Positions 7,676 through 15,734 of a stretch of DNA of 64,000 nucleotides are shown here, piece by piece. The DNA lies in assembly GCF_000423585.1 (NCBI RefSeq), contig NZ_AUIG01000011.1, positions 106,740-170,739 on the forward strand. Reading direction: 5' to 3'. The DNA is from Salinimicrobium xinjiangense DSM 19287 (GTDB lineage Bacteria > Bacteroidota > Bacteroidia > Flavobacteriales > Flavobacteriaceae). A model generated the notes under the pieces. The model did not search any database, was not told the origin of the DNA, and saw only the letters and a list, made by a program, of their open reading frames with translations. The translations under genes were made by a program, and so were the position numbers. The stretch's first letter is position 1; every line of letters starts with the position of its first letter.

Positions 7676-9694
7676 TTACTCCCTGTATTTCTCAAACCAC
7701 GCCAAAATAGCCGCTACTTTAGCAACAAGATTACTGGGCCTGTTGGCAATTCCGTGTGAGGCACCGGGGATGCGAACCATGGCTGCATCAACACCCTCCA
7801 GTTTAAGCGCTGTATAATATTGTTCAGATTCTGCTATTGGTGTGCGGTAATCTTCCTCTCCCGTTAAAAGCATCGTAGGTGTGGTCACATTCTCCACAAG
7901 AGAGATGGGGGATCGCTTCATATAATGTTCAGGATCTTCCCAAGGCTTGGAAGGGAACCAGTATTTATAAAAGAAACCCGGATTATCTGCATAAAGCACA
8001 AAGCTGTACCAGTTGATCACCGGCTTTGCCACAACGGCTGCACTAAACCGATTGTTCTTTCCAATGATCCATGCCGTTAGTACTCCGCCGCCGCTGCCTC
8101 CGGTTACGAACAGGTTCTTTTCCTCAATAAAGCCTTTTTGAATTACAGCATCTACCCCACTCATGAGATCGTCATAATCCTGATTTGGATAGTTGTGATG
8201 GATCAGGTTTCCGAATTCTGCACCATAACCACTGCTCCCCCGCGGATTGGCGTAAAGCACCACATAACCTGCCGCGGCAAAAGCCTGTATCTCTGCTGAA
8301 AAAACAGATCCGTAGCTCGCGAAAGGGCCACCGTGGATCTCAAGGATAAAAGGGTATTTCTTGTTCGGATCAAAGTCTGGCGGAGTCACCAGCCAGCCCT
8401 GAATTTCCCTTTGATCAAAAGAAGATTTCCAGGTCATCTCTTGCACATTTCCCAGTTCGCGGTAGGAGAAAAGATCTTCATTTAGGTTCGTAATTCGTAT
8501 TACATTTCTTCCGTCCTTCACGGCAAGATCGGCGGGATGTGCCGGAGTACCGAGTGTGTAAGCCAGCTTTCCGTTATTAGAAACTGAAAAAGCAGCCGCA
8601 TTATAGGGTCTCCCGAGGGAAAGTCCGCCAAGATCTTCGGCAACTGTTTCGGTTTTTCCTTTCAGGTCGATGTGTCCAATTTTCGTTTTTCCGCGGTCGT
8701 TGTAGTGGAAATAAAGGCCTCTGCCCTTTCCATCCCACTGAATATTCTCTATATCCCTGTCAAAATCAGCCGACAGATGCCGTATGTTTGACCCATCAGG
8801 ATTCATAACGTAAAGTTCGCTCATCTGGTAACCCAGGTATTCATCGTCATAGCCGGTGAAGGCGATGAGATCCCCTTTGGGAGAAACTTCCGGACTGCTG
8901 TCGGGTCCTAGTCTTTCAGTAAGCGGTTTTATTTCTCCGGAAGCTACTTGCAGCTCATAAATTTCAGAGTTATTCGGCTCCAGGTCCGAGTCCTCATGCA
9001 GATTGGCCGAGAAATATAACTTGCTGTCATCTGCTGACCATTCCGGCGCACCGAGGTTTTCATTTTCAGAAGTTAGCTGTCTGGGAGTTCCACCGTCAGT
9101 CGAAACGATAAAGATCTGGTTGTTTCCGGATTTTAGGTATCCCTGCCCGTCCCCCCGGTACTTAAGCTGATCAATATAAACAGGGGCATCATTCCATTTC
9201 GCACCTTCGGGCTTCTGCGGAAGTTTAACAATGGACTCCTGCTGCTGCGGAACGAACATGGTAAAAGCCAGTTGATCACCTTTATTGGACCAGCTCACAT
9301 TGCCGGGGGTTTTTGAGGTATTGGTAAGCGGAAAAGTTTCCCGGGTATCCATCCACATGAGAAAAAGTTTCATTTTCTCATCCTGCTGATTTGAAAGGAA
9401 GACGATCTTGCTCCCATCAGGTGACCAGCGCGGGGAAACATCATTTTGATTTCCGGAAGTAAGCGGCCGGTTCTGACTACCATCGGCATTTACGATCCAG
9501 AGATTGGAATGACTGCGATCTGTCATAATATCTTTAAAATTCCTCACGTAAATGATCTTCTTTCCATCGGGAGAGATCTGGGGGTCTGAAACAAATTCCA
9601 GATCAAAGAAATCTGTGAGCTCCAGCGGAGATTTTTGAGCAGAGACAAGCGTACCTACAAAAAGTAGCAGGAACAAGGGAAATATTTTTTTCAT
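7676..9694 (-). CDS. S9 family prolyl oligopeptidase-like serine peptidase
   Basis: The 672-residue protein starts with a signal peptide (MKKIFPLFLLLFVGTLVSAQ), so it acts in the periplasm or outside. Residues about 30-410 form a WD40/PD40 beta-propeller, shown by repeated blades ending ISPDGKKIIYV, WSPDGSKIVFLS, WSADDSKLYFS and VSPKGDLIAFTG. The C-terminal alpha/beta hydrolase domain carries the nucleophile Ser534 in GGSGGG, and Asp615 (GEEDYRTP) and His647 (GASHG) complete the triad. This is the acylaminoacyl-peptidase/dipeptidyl-peptidase branch that trims short peptides. All catalytic residues are present. It ends within the repeat region and has no visible partner gene. Confidence 0.93.
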   Translation of the reverse strand: MKKIFPLFLLLFVGTLVSAQKSPLELTDFFDLEFVSDPQISPDGKKIIYVRNFKDIMTDRSHSNLWIVNADGSQNRPLTSGNQNDVSPRWSPDGSKIVFLSNQQDEKMKLFLMWMDTRETFPLTNTSKTPGNVSWSNKGDQLAFTMFVPQQQESIVKLPQKPEGAKWNDAPVYIDQLKYRGDGQGYLKSGNNQIFIVSTDGGTPRQLTSENENLGAPEWSADDSKLYFSANLHEDSDLEPNNSEIYELQVASGEIKPLTERLGPDSSPEVSPKGDLIAFTGYDDEYLGYQMSELYVMNPDGSNIRHLSADFDRDIENIQWDGKGRGLYFHYNDRGKTKIGHIDLKGKTETVAEDLGGLSLGRPYNAAAFSVSNNGKLAYTLGTPAHPADLAVKDGRNVIRITNLNEDLFSYRELGNVQEMTWKSSFDQREIQGWLVTPPDFDPNKKYPFILEIHGGPFASYGSVFSAEIQAFAAAGYVVLYANPRGSSGYGAEFGNLIHHNYPNQDYDDLMSGVDAVIQKGFIEEKNLFVTGGSGGGVLTAWIIGKNNRFSAAVVAKPVINWYSFVLYADNPGFFYKYWFPSKPWEDPEHYMKRSPISLVENVTTPTMLLTGEEDYRTPIAESEQYYTALKLEGVDAAMVRIPGASHGIANRPSNLVAKVAAILAWFEKYRE

Positions 9695-9823
9695 GTAAGG
9701 TGAATTTTGCTTGGCTCAAAATACAAAAACCCAGCAATATTTGGTCAATTACATTGTTCCTAATCCAGAACTCCCAAAAACTTTACTTATTCAAAGAACT
9801 TTCTTAAAATATAGCTAATTTTT

Positions 9824-9831
9824 ATATATTC
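9824..9831 (+). promoter_or_regulatory. possible -7 promoter box before the Bor-like gene
   Basis: ATATATTC sits in an AT-rich tract (9801-9831) with TTTC upstream. It is a weak match to TAnnTTTG, and the leader to the ATG at 9916 would be long (about 80 nt). Confidence 0.3.
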
Positions 9832-9915
9832 GCAGTCCCTACGCTATTCTTCAGCCTATTACCGGACTGAAGGTTTGAACCATTTTTAAATTTTATCTAA
9901 CCAAAAAATCATCCA

Positions 9916-10212
9916 ATGATCAAACAATTGGCAAAAATGACCGCTGTTGCTTTTACAGCATCAATTCTTCTAACTTCCTGTTTTTCCTACACTTCGGTAG
10001 TAGGGAATGGAGCTCAGGGTAATCAAGAGGTTACCAAGTGGAATCACTATGTAATTTATGGATTGGCCCCCGTGGGAGTATCAGATTCTAAAGCAATGGC
10101 CGATGGAGCAGAGAACTACACCGTTCACACCAGACAAACTTTTGTAAACGGATTGGTAAATGCACTAACTTTTGGACTTTACACTCCAACAACTACGACA
10201 GTTACCAAGTAA
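9916..10212 (+). CDS. Bor-like lipoprotein, 98 aa
   Basis: A lipoprotein signal peptide ends in LLTSC with the acylated Cys at residue 22. The C-terminal part reads RQTFVNGLVNALTFGLYTPT, which lines up with QTFVNGLLGFITLGIYTP of the Bor protein of phage lambda (family Bor, serum-resistance lipoprotein). The NHYVIYGL segment before it also matches the strand pattern of Bor. The role outside lambda lysogens is unknown; here it is likely a small membrane-anchored protein of the envelope. Ser/Phe follow the Cys rather than acidic residues, so retention in the inner leaflet of the outer membrane is plausible. A clear terminator follows. Confidence 0.8.
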   Translation: MIKQLAKMTAVAFTASILLTSCFSYTSVVGNGAQGNQEVTKWNHYVIYGLAPVGVSDSKAMADGAENYTVHTRQTFVNGLVNALTFGLYTPTTTTVTK

Positions 10213-10221
10213 TTTTTAATC

Positions 10222-10245
10222 GGGCGGGTAATTCCGCCCTTTTTT
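10222..10245 (+). terminator. intrinsic terminator after the Bor-like gene
   Basis: GGGCGG (10222-10227), loop GTAATT, CCGCCC (10234-10239), then six T. The stem is perfect and begins 9 nt after the stop codon. Confidence 0.9.
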
Positions 10246-10252
10246 CTTACCC

Positions 10253-10459
10253 ATGAAAAAAGTCATTTTCGGAATCCTTTTCCTATTCACATTATTTCTG
10301 GCCGTACAGATTTTCGACATTCTGGTTAGTGATTTTGATCGTCTTACAGAATATGGTTACGGTTACCTCGCCGGAAAAGCTGTTCTCTTCATCCTCCTGC
10401 TTTCAGCAAATATTCTTGTTGGAATAACAATTCACAGAGACTCTGTGAGTAAAAATTAG
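10253..10459 (+). CDS. small two-helix membrane protein, 68 aa
   Basis: The protein has a first helix at residues 4-25 (IFGILFLFTLFLAVQIFDIL), a short polar loop with Asp and Tyr-Gly repeats (EYGYGYLAGK), and a second helix near 43-62. It starts only a few bases after the T-run of the previous terminator, so it either depends on read-through or has a promoter inside the Bor-like gene. No family was recognised. Confidence 0.55.
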   Translation: MKKVIFGILFLFTLFLAVQIFDILVSDFDRLTEYGYGYLAGKAVLFILLLSANILVGITIHRDSVSKN

Positions 10460-10559
10460 CTTCTACTAGTCTGACTGTTTAATATTGAAGAAAAGCCCTT
10501 CCCCTGAGTTTCCCGATGAAGAGCTTTTATCGTTTTTACTTACTTACCTGAGAAATAGC

Positions 10560-11354
10560 TTAAGCGAAGGCCTTGTTGTGAAGATTGAAAACCTCCTCAA
10601 GGTCCAGGTCCATTACCGAATCGACAATAATATCGGGTTTGAAGGCATAATCATTAAGACTTTCTCTTGTGGAAATGCCCGAAAGGGTTAGGATGGTAGT
10701 ATATCCCAGCTGCACGCCTCCAAGAATATCGGTATCCATAGTGTCGCCTATGATCACCGTCTCTTTTGCTTCCAGACCTAGATATTTCCTTGCAGAACGC
10801 ATCATCACCGGACTCGGTTTCCCCACCGAAAATGCCTTTTTACCTGTGGCTTCTTCTATCATTGCCACTACAGCACGGATTCCCAGATTGGTCCAGCCTG
10901 TCTTTTTTGGAGATGGATCAAGATTGGTCGCAATTAATCTCGAGCCGGACAGGATCATATCTACAGCTGCATTCACCATTTCTAATGTGAAATTGCGTCC
11001 TTCTCCCACTACAACAAAGTCGGGTCGCTGATTGACCAGATTGTAACCTTCGCGGGCCAAGCTGGTGATCAGGCCTCCTTCTCCAAGCACATATGCACTG
11101 CCGTGCGGCTTCATAAACGATAGAAAAGAAGCTGTTGCCATAGCACTGGTGTAGACATTCTGCTAGGTAATATTTATTCCCATTTTTGCCACTTTATTCA
11201 CGGCATCCAGCGGAGTACGCTGACTGTTATTGGTCATGAAAAGGAACGGGATCTCCTTTTCCTGTAATTGTTCGATAAATCTATCGGCTCCCGGGATCAG
11301 AGTATCGTTACCATAGATCACCCCATCCATATCTATTAAAAATCCTTTTTTCAT
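10560..11354 (-). pseudogene. NagD-type HAD phosphatase with one in-frame amber codon
   Basis: Codons 1-63 give MKKGFLIDMDGVIYGNDTLI (HAD motif I DxDGV) and FLFMTNNSQRTP (motif II Thr), up to KMGINIT. Codon 64 is TAG (bases 11165-11163). Reading goes on in the same frame with QNVYTSAMATASFLSF, the cap region, then FSVGKPSP (motif III Lys) and VIIGDTMDTDILGG (motif IV), and stops at 10560. Both parts together make a normal 264-residue NagD/4-nitrophenylphosphatase-like protein, in which this spot usually carries a charged residue before the YTSA motif. A single base change from CAG, GAG or AAG explains the defect. The second half could start at the ATG at 11141 but would lack the nucleophile Asp, so no active enzyme is expected without read-through or correction. 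Confidence 0.85.
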
Positions 11355-11438
11355 AGCTTTGTTTTTATGGTTATTTAAGCTCAGCGGAGGGTTAAAACGC
11401 TTTTCAGAAGGCAATTCCATATGTAAGAAAAACGGGAG

Positions 11439-11795
11439 CTACAGAATAGACATCCTGTCGTCGAGCCTTTTCCCCTGAAAAACCTTTGCATAAAATTCCA
11501 GATCTCCTCTTTTGCTCTTGTATGAAGCGGTTAGCCTGTTGGCAATCTCTGTAAGCGGAAAACTGTAAACCTGGATCGTGGGATAGGTCTTTGCACTTTG
11601 TTGTGATTCATTTATACCAATTTCTATGTGCTCCATGGCAGCATTGTAGCAAACATATTTTGCATACAGATTATGCTTTATTATTTCCACCAGCGCTTCA
11701 GGCACTTTTTTGGTGGTTCTGCATTCCCTGATCATCAATTTCAGGGAGGATTTCCAAAGAGCATTCACTTCAGATTGAGTCACATAAGCCGCCAT
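11439..11795 (-). CDS. conserved-looking hypothetical protein, 118 aa
   Basis: I do not recognise this protein. It is soluble, mixed alpha/beta by eye, and basic (SLKLMIRECRTTKKVPEALV), with two Cys and no signal peptide or membrane segment. It begins MAAYVTQSEVNALWKSSLKL. It lies 84 nt upstream of the HAD start on the same strand, and no terminator separates them, so both may be co-transcribed. The frame is favoured because no opposite frame of similar length exists and the codon pattern matches its neighbours. Confidence 0.6.
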   Translation of the reverse strand: MAAYVTQSEVNALWKSSLKLMIRECRTTKKVPEALVEIIKHNLYAKYVCYNAAMEHIEIGINESQQSAKTYPTIQVYSFPLTEIANRLTASYKSKRGDLEFYAKVFQGKRLDDRMSIL

Positions 11796-12076
11796 AATAT
11801 TTAGTTTTAAAGATTAGCAATAAAATATTCCTTCTACAGATAATATAATTACAAAGAAGCCAAATTAGCAGAATTAAACTATTTAAAATGAGCAGTTTAG
11901 TTAAATTTCAGAAAATAATGAAATTGCAAAAATGAAGAGGTTTAAATCGTGAATTTCAGAATTTCGACCTGCTCAAATTTTCAAACCTTCAGCTTTGCCA
12001 ATAAAGTTATCTCAACAATACCTCTCAAAAAGGGCTTTTTTGGAACCTCTTTAACAGTTAAGAATGCTCAAAACGA
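11796..12076. other. intergenic stretch, nothing clear
   Basis: AT-rich DNA between the hypothetical gene and the end of the ammonium transporter gene. There is no open frame of note and no clear terminator; AAAAAGGGCTTTTTT at about 12028-12042 is a short symmetric word only. Confidence 0.4.
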
Positions 12077-13303
12077 CTATTCGTACTTCAATTCTGCATA
12101 AGCAGCGGTACCATGTTCATGTACATCAAGGCCTTCGATCTCCTCCTGCTCGCTTACTCTAAGCTCCTTTAAGCGCTTCAGGAGTGAGAATATTCCGTAG
12201 GAGGTAAGCCCAGCAAAAATTCCGACGGCGCTTATTCCAATTACCTGCGATAACAGTTGCCCCCATCCCGCCATGCTTCCGAAGATGCCAACCGCAAGCG
12301 TGCCCCAAATTCCGCAGGTAAGATGCACAGAAACTGCTCCCACAGGATCATCCAGTTTTTTCTTTTCCAGAAATGCTACAGAAAGAACAATAAGTATCCC
12401 CGATACAGCTCCAATAAGGAATGCGTCCCAGATCCCCATTACATCGGCGGAGGCCGTTATCCCCACGAGTCCGCCCAGGATCCCGTTAAGCACCATAGAC
12501 AGATCATTGGCTTTATACCTGAGTCTTGTAAAAATAAAGGCACTCAATCCTCCCGCCGAAGCTGCAATACAGGTGGTTACCAGAACAAGCGATGTGGCGG
12601 CGGGATTGGCCGAAAGGACAGAGCCGCCGTTAAATCCAAACCACCCAAACCAAAGGAGAAAGGCTCCTACCGTTGAAAGCGGAATGCTGTGCCCCGGAAT
12701 TACCTTGATCTCTCCCTCCCCAAACTTTCCAATCCGCGGACCTAAAAGATAGATACCGATCAAAGCAGCCCACCCCCCTACAGAATGTACAAGAGTAGAA
12801 CCTGCAAAATCATAAAAACCGAGCTCATCTAAAAAGCCTCCGCCCCATTTCCACATTCCGGTAATGGGATAGACGAGGCCTACATATATTATTGCAAAGG
12901 CGATGAAGCCGGTGAGCTTGATCCTTTCGGCCACTGCACCGGATACTATGGTCGCAGCTGTTGCCGCAAACATAGCCTGAAAGAGAAAATCTGTATAGAA
13001 GGTGTAATTACCCCCGGCATATTCCGGAGATAAGCCGTTCTCGGGAAGCGGAATACCAAAACCTGAAAATCCCAAAATTCCTCCTGCGAAGATCTCTCCG
13101 GGATACATTAAACTAAAGCCTATGAGCGTATAGGTGAGGATGCCTATGATAATCACCATTACATTTTTAAATAGAATATTGATGGTATTCTTTGCCCTTG
13201 TAAGACCAATTTCCAGCAGGGAAAACCCCAGGTGCATAATAAAGACCAGGATAATGCAGAGCATCATCCACACATTGTTGATTGCAAAGTTCAAGTTTTC
13301 CAT
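12077..13303 (-). CDS. amt: ammonium transporter (Amt family)
   Basis: The protein of 408 residues has eleven hydrophobic helices. It has the N-terminal NNVWMMLCIILVFIMHLGFS, AMFAATAATIVSGAVAERIK near residues 110-129, GGGFLDELGFYDFAGSTLVH near 155-174, WFGFNGGSVL, and HLTCGIWGTLAVGIFG near 330-345, which carry the twin-His pore and the family signature. It moves ammonium across the inner membrane. The C-terminal cytosolic tail (EQEEIEGLDVHEHGTAAYAE) is the part that docks PII in Amt proteins. The gene follows glnK with no spacer: the glnK stop codon directly abuts the amt ATG, so the pair is an operon under nitrogen control. Confidence 0.95.
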   Translation of the reverse strand: MENLNFAINNVWMMLCIILVFIMHLGFSLLEIGLTRAKNTINILFKNVMVIIIGILTYTLIGFSLMYPGEIFAGGILGFSGFGIPLPENGLSPEYAGGNYTFYTDFLFQAMFAATAATIVSGAVAERIKLTGFIAFAIIYVGLVYPITGMWKWGGGFLDELGFYDFAGSTLVHSVGGWAALIGIYLLGPRIGKFGEGEIKVIPGHSIPLSTVGAFLLWFGWFGFNGGSVLSANPAATSLVLVTTCIAASAGGLSAFIFTRLRYKANDLSMVLNGILGGLVGITASADVMGIWDAFLIGAVSGILIVLSVAFLEKKKLDDPVGAVSVHLTCGIWGTLAVGIFGSMAGWGQLLSQVIGISAVGIFAGLTSYGIFSLLKRLKELRVSEQEEIEGLDVHEHGTAAYAELKYE

Positions 13304-13642
13304 TTAGTTGAGAGATTTAGTTCCTGTTTCTTTCGTTCTAATCCGGTAGGCTTCTTCTATGGTTGAGACAAAGACTTTACCGTCTCCCACCTTTCCCGTG
13401 TGGGCTGTATTTAGGAGTACCTGCACGGTTTCGTCCAGTTTCTCTTCGGAAACCACAATGGACAACATGCGCCGCGGAATATCTGTCGTACTATAAGCCA
13501 CTCCGCGATAGACATGTCCGTGGGTTTCATTTCCCACTCCTGTAGCCTCCCAGTACGTAAAAAATACCACGCCAATTTCCTGAAGCGCCTGCTTCACCTC
13601 CTGAAATTTTTCACTGCGGATAATTGCTTCTACTTTTTTCAT
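13304..13642 (-). CDS. glnK: nitrogen regulatory protein P-II
   Basis: From ATG 13642 the product is 112 residues, the usual PII length. MKKVEAIIRSEKFQEVKQAL is the first beta-alpha unit; the T-loop follows with HVYRGVAYSTTDIP, in which Tyr50 matches the modified Tyr51 of E. coli GlnB/GlnK; HTGKVGDGKVFVSTIEEAYR is the B-loop and C-terminal signature. The T-loop part ATGVGNETHG is one residue shorter than in E. coli and has a different charge pattern. PII trimers sense 2-oxoglutarate and ATP/ADP and plug the Amt channel. The frame is open upstream but starts at 13681 would add an unrelated basic segment. A -7 box TAATTTTA (13670-13663) lies 20 nt before the ATG. Confidence 0.95.
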   Translation of the reverse strand: MKKVEAIIRSEKFQEVKQALQEIGVVFFTYWEATGVGNETHGHVYRGVAYSTTDIPRRMLSIVVSEEKLDETVQVLLNTAHTGKVGDGKVFVSTIEEAYRIRTKETGTKSLN

Positions 13643-13662
13643 TTCAAATGATTTTCTGCAGA

Positions 13663-13670
13663 TAAAATTA
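13663..13670 (-). promoter_or_regulatory. -7 promoter box of glnK-amt
   Basis: TAATTTTA on the minus strand, 20 nt before the glnK ATG. The GGGGGTGT word at 13692-13685 falls where the -33 element would be. Confidence 0.55.
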
Positions 13671-13684
13671 TATAATTTCATACA

Positions 13685-13695
13685 ACACCCCCTAA
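13685..13695. promoter_or_regulatory. ACACCCCCTAA word, third copy near glnK promoter
   Basis: The same 11-base word occurs in the left arm of the palindrome at 13738-13748. Its position just upstream of the glnK -7 box suggests a half-site for the factor that binds the palindrome. Confidence 0.45.
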
Positions 13696-13726
13696 TAAAA
13701 CAGGTTAAAGTTCTAAAATTTGCATA

Positions 13727-13772
13727 ATTAATAATTTACACCCCCTAAATTATTGGGGTGTAAATTATTAAT
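13727..13772. promoter_or_regulatory. large palindrome upstream of glnK-amt
   Basis: Two 18-bp perfect arms, 13727-13744 and 13755-13772 (core TTAATAATTTACACCCC and its reverse complement), flank a 10-nt centre. It lies 85 nt before the glnK ATG and about 57 nt upstream of the probable -7 box, so it is outside the transcript and more likely an operator or activator site than an RNA hairpin. Confidence 0.7.
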
Positions 13773-14266
13773 AACCTATTTTTAATTAGATGATAAAGAG
13801 AAGAGGTTCAAAAATGATCCTTTAAAGAAAAAAGTCCGATTTTCCCCTTTTTGACAGGTAAGCAACGGACAAATTTTTAATGTAAAATGACAGAAAACTC
13901 AGGCAGGTAAGAAAACCGTAAATAGCTTCAGCTATATACAGATTAAATATCATTCTTATTCGGCCGCTCCGGGACGTGGTTATCTTTCGGAAAGATCACC
14001 CGCTTTATCATAGATCATATACCTAAAAATAATGCGAACGTTGAGATAGTCCATGTTGCAGGACCTTCTTTTTTTGGTAGAATATATCCGGGGATTAAAC
14101 CTCAATAATCAACTGAAAAATCGGTAATTTAAAAAGGAAAGCAATCAAATATCTCTAGCCGCCATTGAATGCTCTAAAACAAAAGGTAAAGAGAATAGAG
14201 TAATCAAAAATATTCTAAGATCAAATAAGCATATTCGGTTCTAAAACATTTATTATTAACTGCTGC
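13773..14266. other. 494-nt stretch without a gene
   Basis: No frame or RNA gene was found. The only structure seen is a short imperfect hairpin around 13976-13999 (GGTTATCTTTC / GAAAGATCACC). The upstream part belongs to the regulatory region of glnK-amt; the remainder is AT-rich and features no repeat shared with the rest of the window. Confidence 0.45.
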
Positions 14267-15238
14267 TTATGCCACAAACACTTCCAGCAGCTCTGCTCCT
14301 TCGGATTTTATTTGCACCTCATTATTTTCTGCCGGAATAAGCAGGGTTTGCCCCTGGACTATTCTTTCTGAATTTCCGTTCACGCTGATTACCGCTTCCC
14401 CACTTACACACATATAGATGACAAAGGAATCAAGGTGGGAGTAGTCTTTCCGAATGTTTCCGCTCACCGGAAGGAAATTTGTTGTGAAGTATTCACAGCT
14501 GGCAACATTAGCGGACTGATTTTCAACCCGTGAATATTCTTTTCGGAAATCATCTTTCTTTTCGAAATCAATGGCATCAAGAGCAAGATCTGTATGCAGT
14601 TCCCGGGAATTCCCCTGTTCATCGACTCTATTCCAGTCGTAAATACGGTAGGTAATATCTGAAGTTTGCTGAATCTCTGCTAATAATACTCTGGCGCCAA
14701 TAGCATGAACTTTTCCGGTGTTGATAAAAAAGGCGTCTCCCTTTTTCACTTTTTCGAAATTCAGCAGCTCGGTGATCTTTCCGGAATTGAGATGCTCCAG
14801 GTATTCAGCTTTAGAAATGCTCTTTTTGAAGCCTATATTGATCTCTGCTCCCTCATCTGCCTGTATGATGTACCACATTTCTGTTTTTCCGAAGGAGTTA
14901 TGCCTCTTTTTAGCAAGTTCATCATTTGGATGCAGCTGCACCGAAAGTTCTGTATTTGCATCAATGAATTTTATAAGCAGGGGAAATTCAGGACCAAACT
15001 TCTCAAAATTCTTCTCCCCTAAAAGCCGTTCTCCATACTGCTCTAAAAGGGTATTTAAGGTCTCTCCTTTTAAGGGTCCGTTTTCCACAACCGAAATATT
15101 GCCTTTCACTCCCGAAATCTCCCAACTTTCCCCGGTTCTTTCAGAAGTTGATGGCTTATTAAGGATTTGTTTTAGTTTATTTCCACCCCAGATCTTTTCC
15201 TTGAGAATGGGTTGAAAACGGATAGGATAATTAAGCAT
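14267..15238 (-). CDS. manA: class I mannose-6-phosphate isomerase
   Basis: The product is 323 residues from ATG 15238 (MLNYPIRFQPILKEKIWGG). The type I PMI cupin core is visible: SVQLHPNDELAKKRHNSFGK with the zinc ligands Gln and His and the following GKTEMWYIIQADEGA with the Glu ligand, and GDAFFINTGKVHAIGARVLL with the second His. The enzyme interconverts mannose 6-phosphate and fructose 6-phosphate, feeding GDP-mannose and glycan synthesis. The short length with a cupin C-terminus is the usual bacterial short form. The open frame runs 58 codons further upstream through the tRNA-Leu gene, which is clearly not coding, so the internal ATG is right. Confidence 0.93.
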   Translation of the reverse strand: MLNYPIRFQPILKEKIWGGNKLKQILNKPSTSERTGESWEISGVKGNISVVENGPLKGETLNTLLEQYGERLLGEKNFEKFGPEFPLLIKFIDANTELSVQLHPNDELAKKRHNSFGKTEMWYIIQADEGAEINIGFKKSISKAEYLEHLNSGKITELLNFEKVKKGDAFFINTGKVHAIGARVLLAEIQQTSDITYRIYDWNRVDEQGNSRELHTDLALDAIDFEKKDDFRKEYSRVENQSANVASCEYFTTNFLPVSGNIRKDYSHLDSFVIYMCVSGEAVISVNGNSERIVQGQTLLIPAENNEVQIKSEGAELLEVFVA

Positions 15239-15340
15239 TTTTAGCTGATTGGAATTGCAAAGATAAAAAAAGCCGGTCCGCTTTCTATGCAAAAAGACGA
15301 TAGAGTCTTCAGGTCTTATATTTAAGAAAATAGCGGAAAT

Positions 15341-15366
15341 AAAAAACCTCTCAGTTTCCTGAGAGG
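15341..15366 (-). terminator. intrinsic terminator after tRNA-Leu
   Basis: On the minus strand CCTCTCAG, loop GAAA, CTGAGAGG, then TTTTTT. It starts 8 nt after the tRNA 3' end and separates it from manA. Confidence 0.9.
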
Positions 15367-15373
15367 CTTTTTG

Positions 15374-15455
15374 TGCGGGCGAGAGGACTCGAACCTCCAC
15401 ACCTTGCGGCACTAGATCCTAAGTCTAGCGTGTCTACCAATTCCACCACGCCCGC
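15374..15455 (-). tRNA. tRNA-Leu (anticodon UAG)
   Basis: The acceptor stem GCGGGCG (15455-15449) pairs with CGCCCGC (15381-15375). The D-arm has TGGTAGACACG, the anticodon stem CTAGA pairs with TCTAG around the loop CTTAGGA, giving anticodon TAG (reads CUA), a long variable arm is present, and the T-arm has GGTTCGAGTCC. The discriminator base is A at 15374, as expected for Leu. The CCA end is not encoded. The 82-nt size fits a class II tRNA. Confidence 0.96.
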
Positions 15456-15585
15456 CTGGTATTTACGCTGCTCATGCCTTTCGGGAATTTCCCGGCGGGC
15501 AGGCCCGCGTTGATAATTTCAATAAGTTTGCTTGTTGTAAGCGGATGCAAATATAAGTATAAGTTTGAATCTGCAAATAGGAAAA

Positions 15586-15620
15586 TAAAAATTTTTCTCC
15601 CTGATGGAGAAAAATTTTTA
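15586..15620. repeat. 15-bp perfect inverted repeat between tRNA-Leu and M20 gene
   Basis: TAAAAATTTTTCTCC (15586-15600), loop CTGAT, GGAGAAAAATTTTTA (15606-15620). It lies in the divergent promoter region, so it may be an operator or a cruciform rather than a terminator. Confidence 0.6.
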
Positions 15621-15704
15621 TTTGGTATTGAGATATGAGTAGTGAGTATCGAGATTTTCCATACTCCTACCAATACTGAAGACTAATTACTCAATACAAT
15701 TTTT

Positions 15705-15712
15705 TACCTTTA
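15705..15712 (+). promoter_or_regulatory. -7 promoter box of the M20 peptidase gene
   Basis: TACCTTTA, 22 nt before the ATG at 15735; matches the TAnnTTTR pattern seen before several other genes in the window. Confidence 0.55.
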
Positions 15713-15734
15713 CTTTCTTACCAAAAAACAAAGC

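Noticed and set aside
10485..10691. 68-codon plus-strand frame near the HAD gene end
   Set aside because: It runs mostly antisense to the HAD reading frame and has no protein character.
15239..15412. N-terminal extension of ManA (MPQGVEVRVLSPAQ...)
   Set aside because: It is a translation of the tRNA-Leu gene and its terminator; a well-known kind of artefact.
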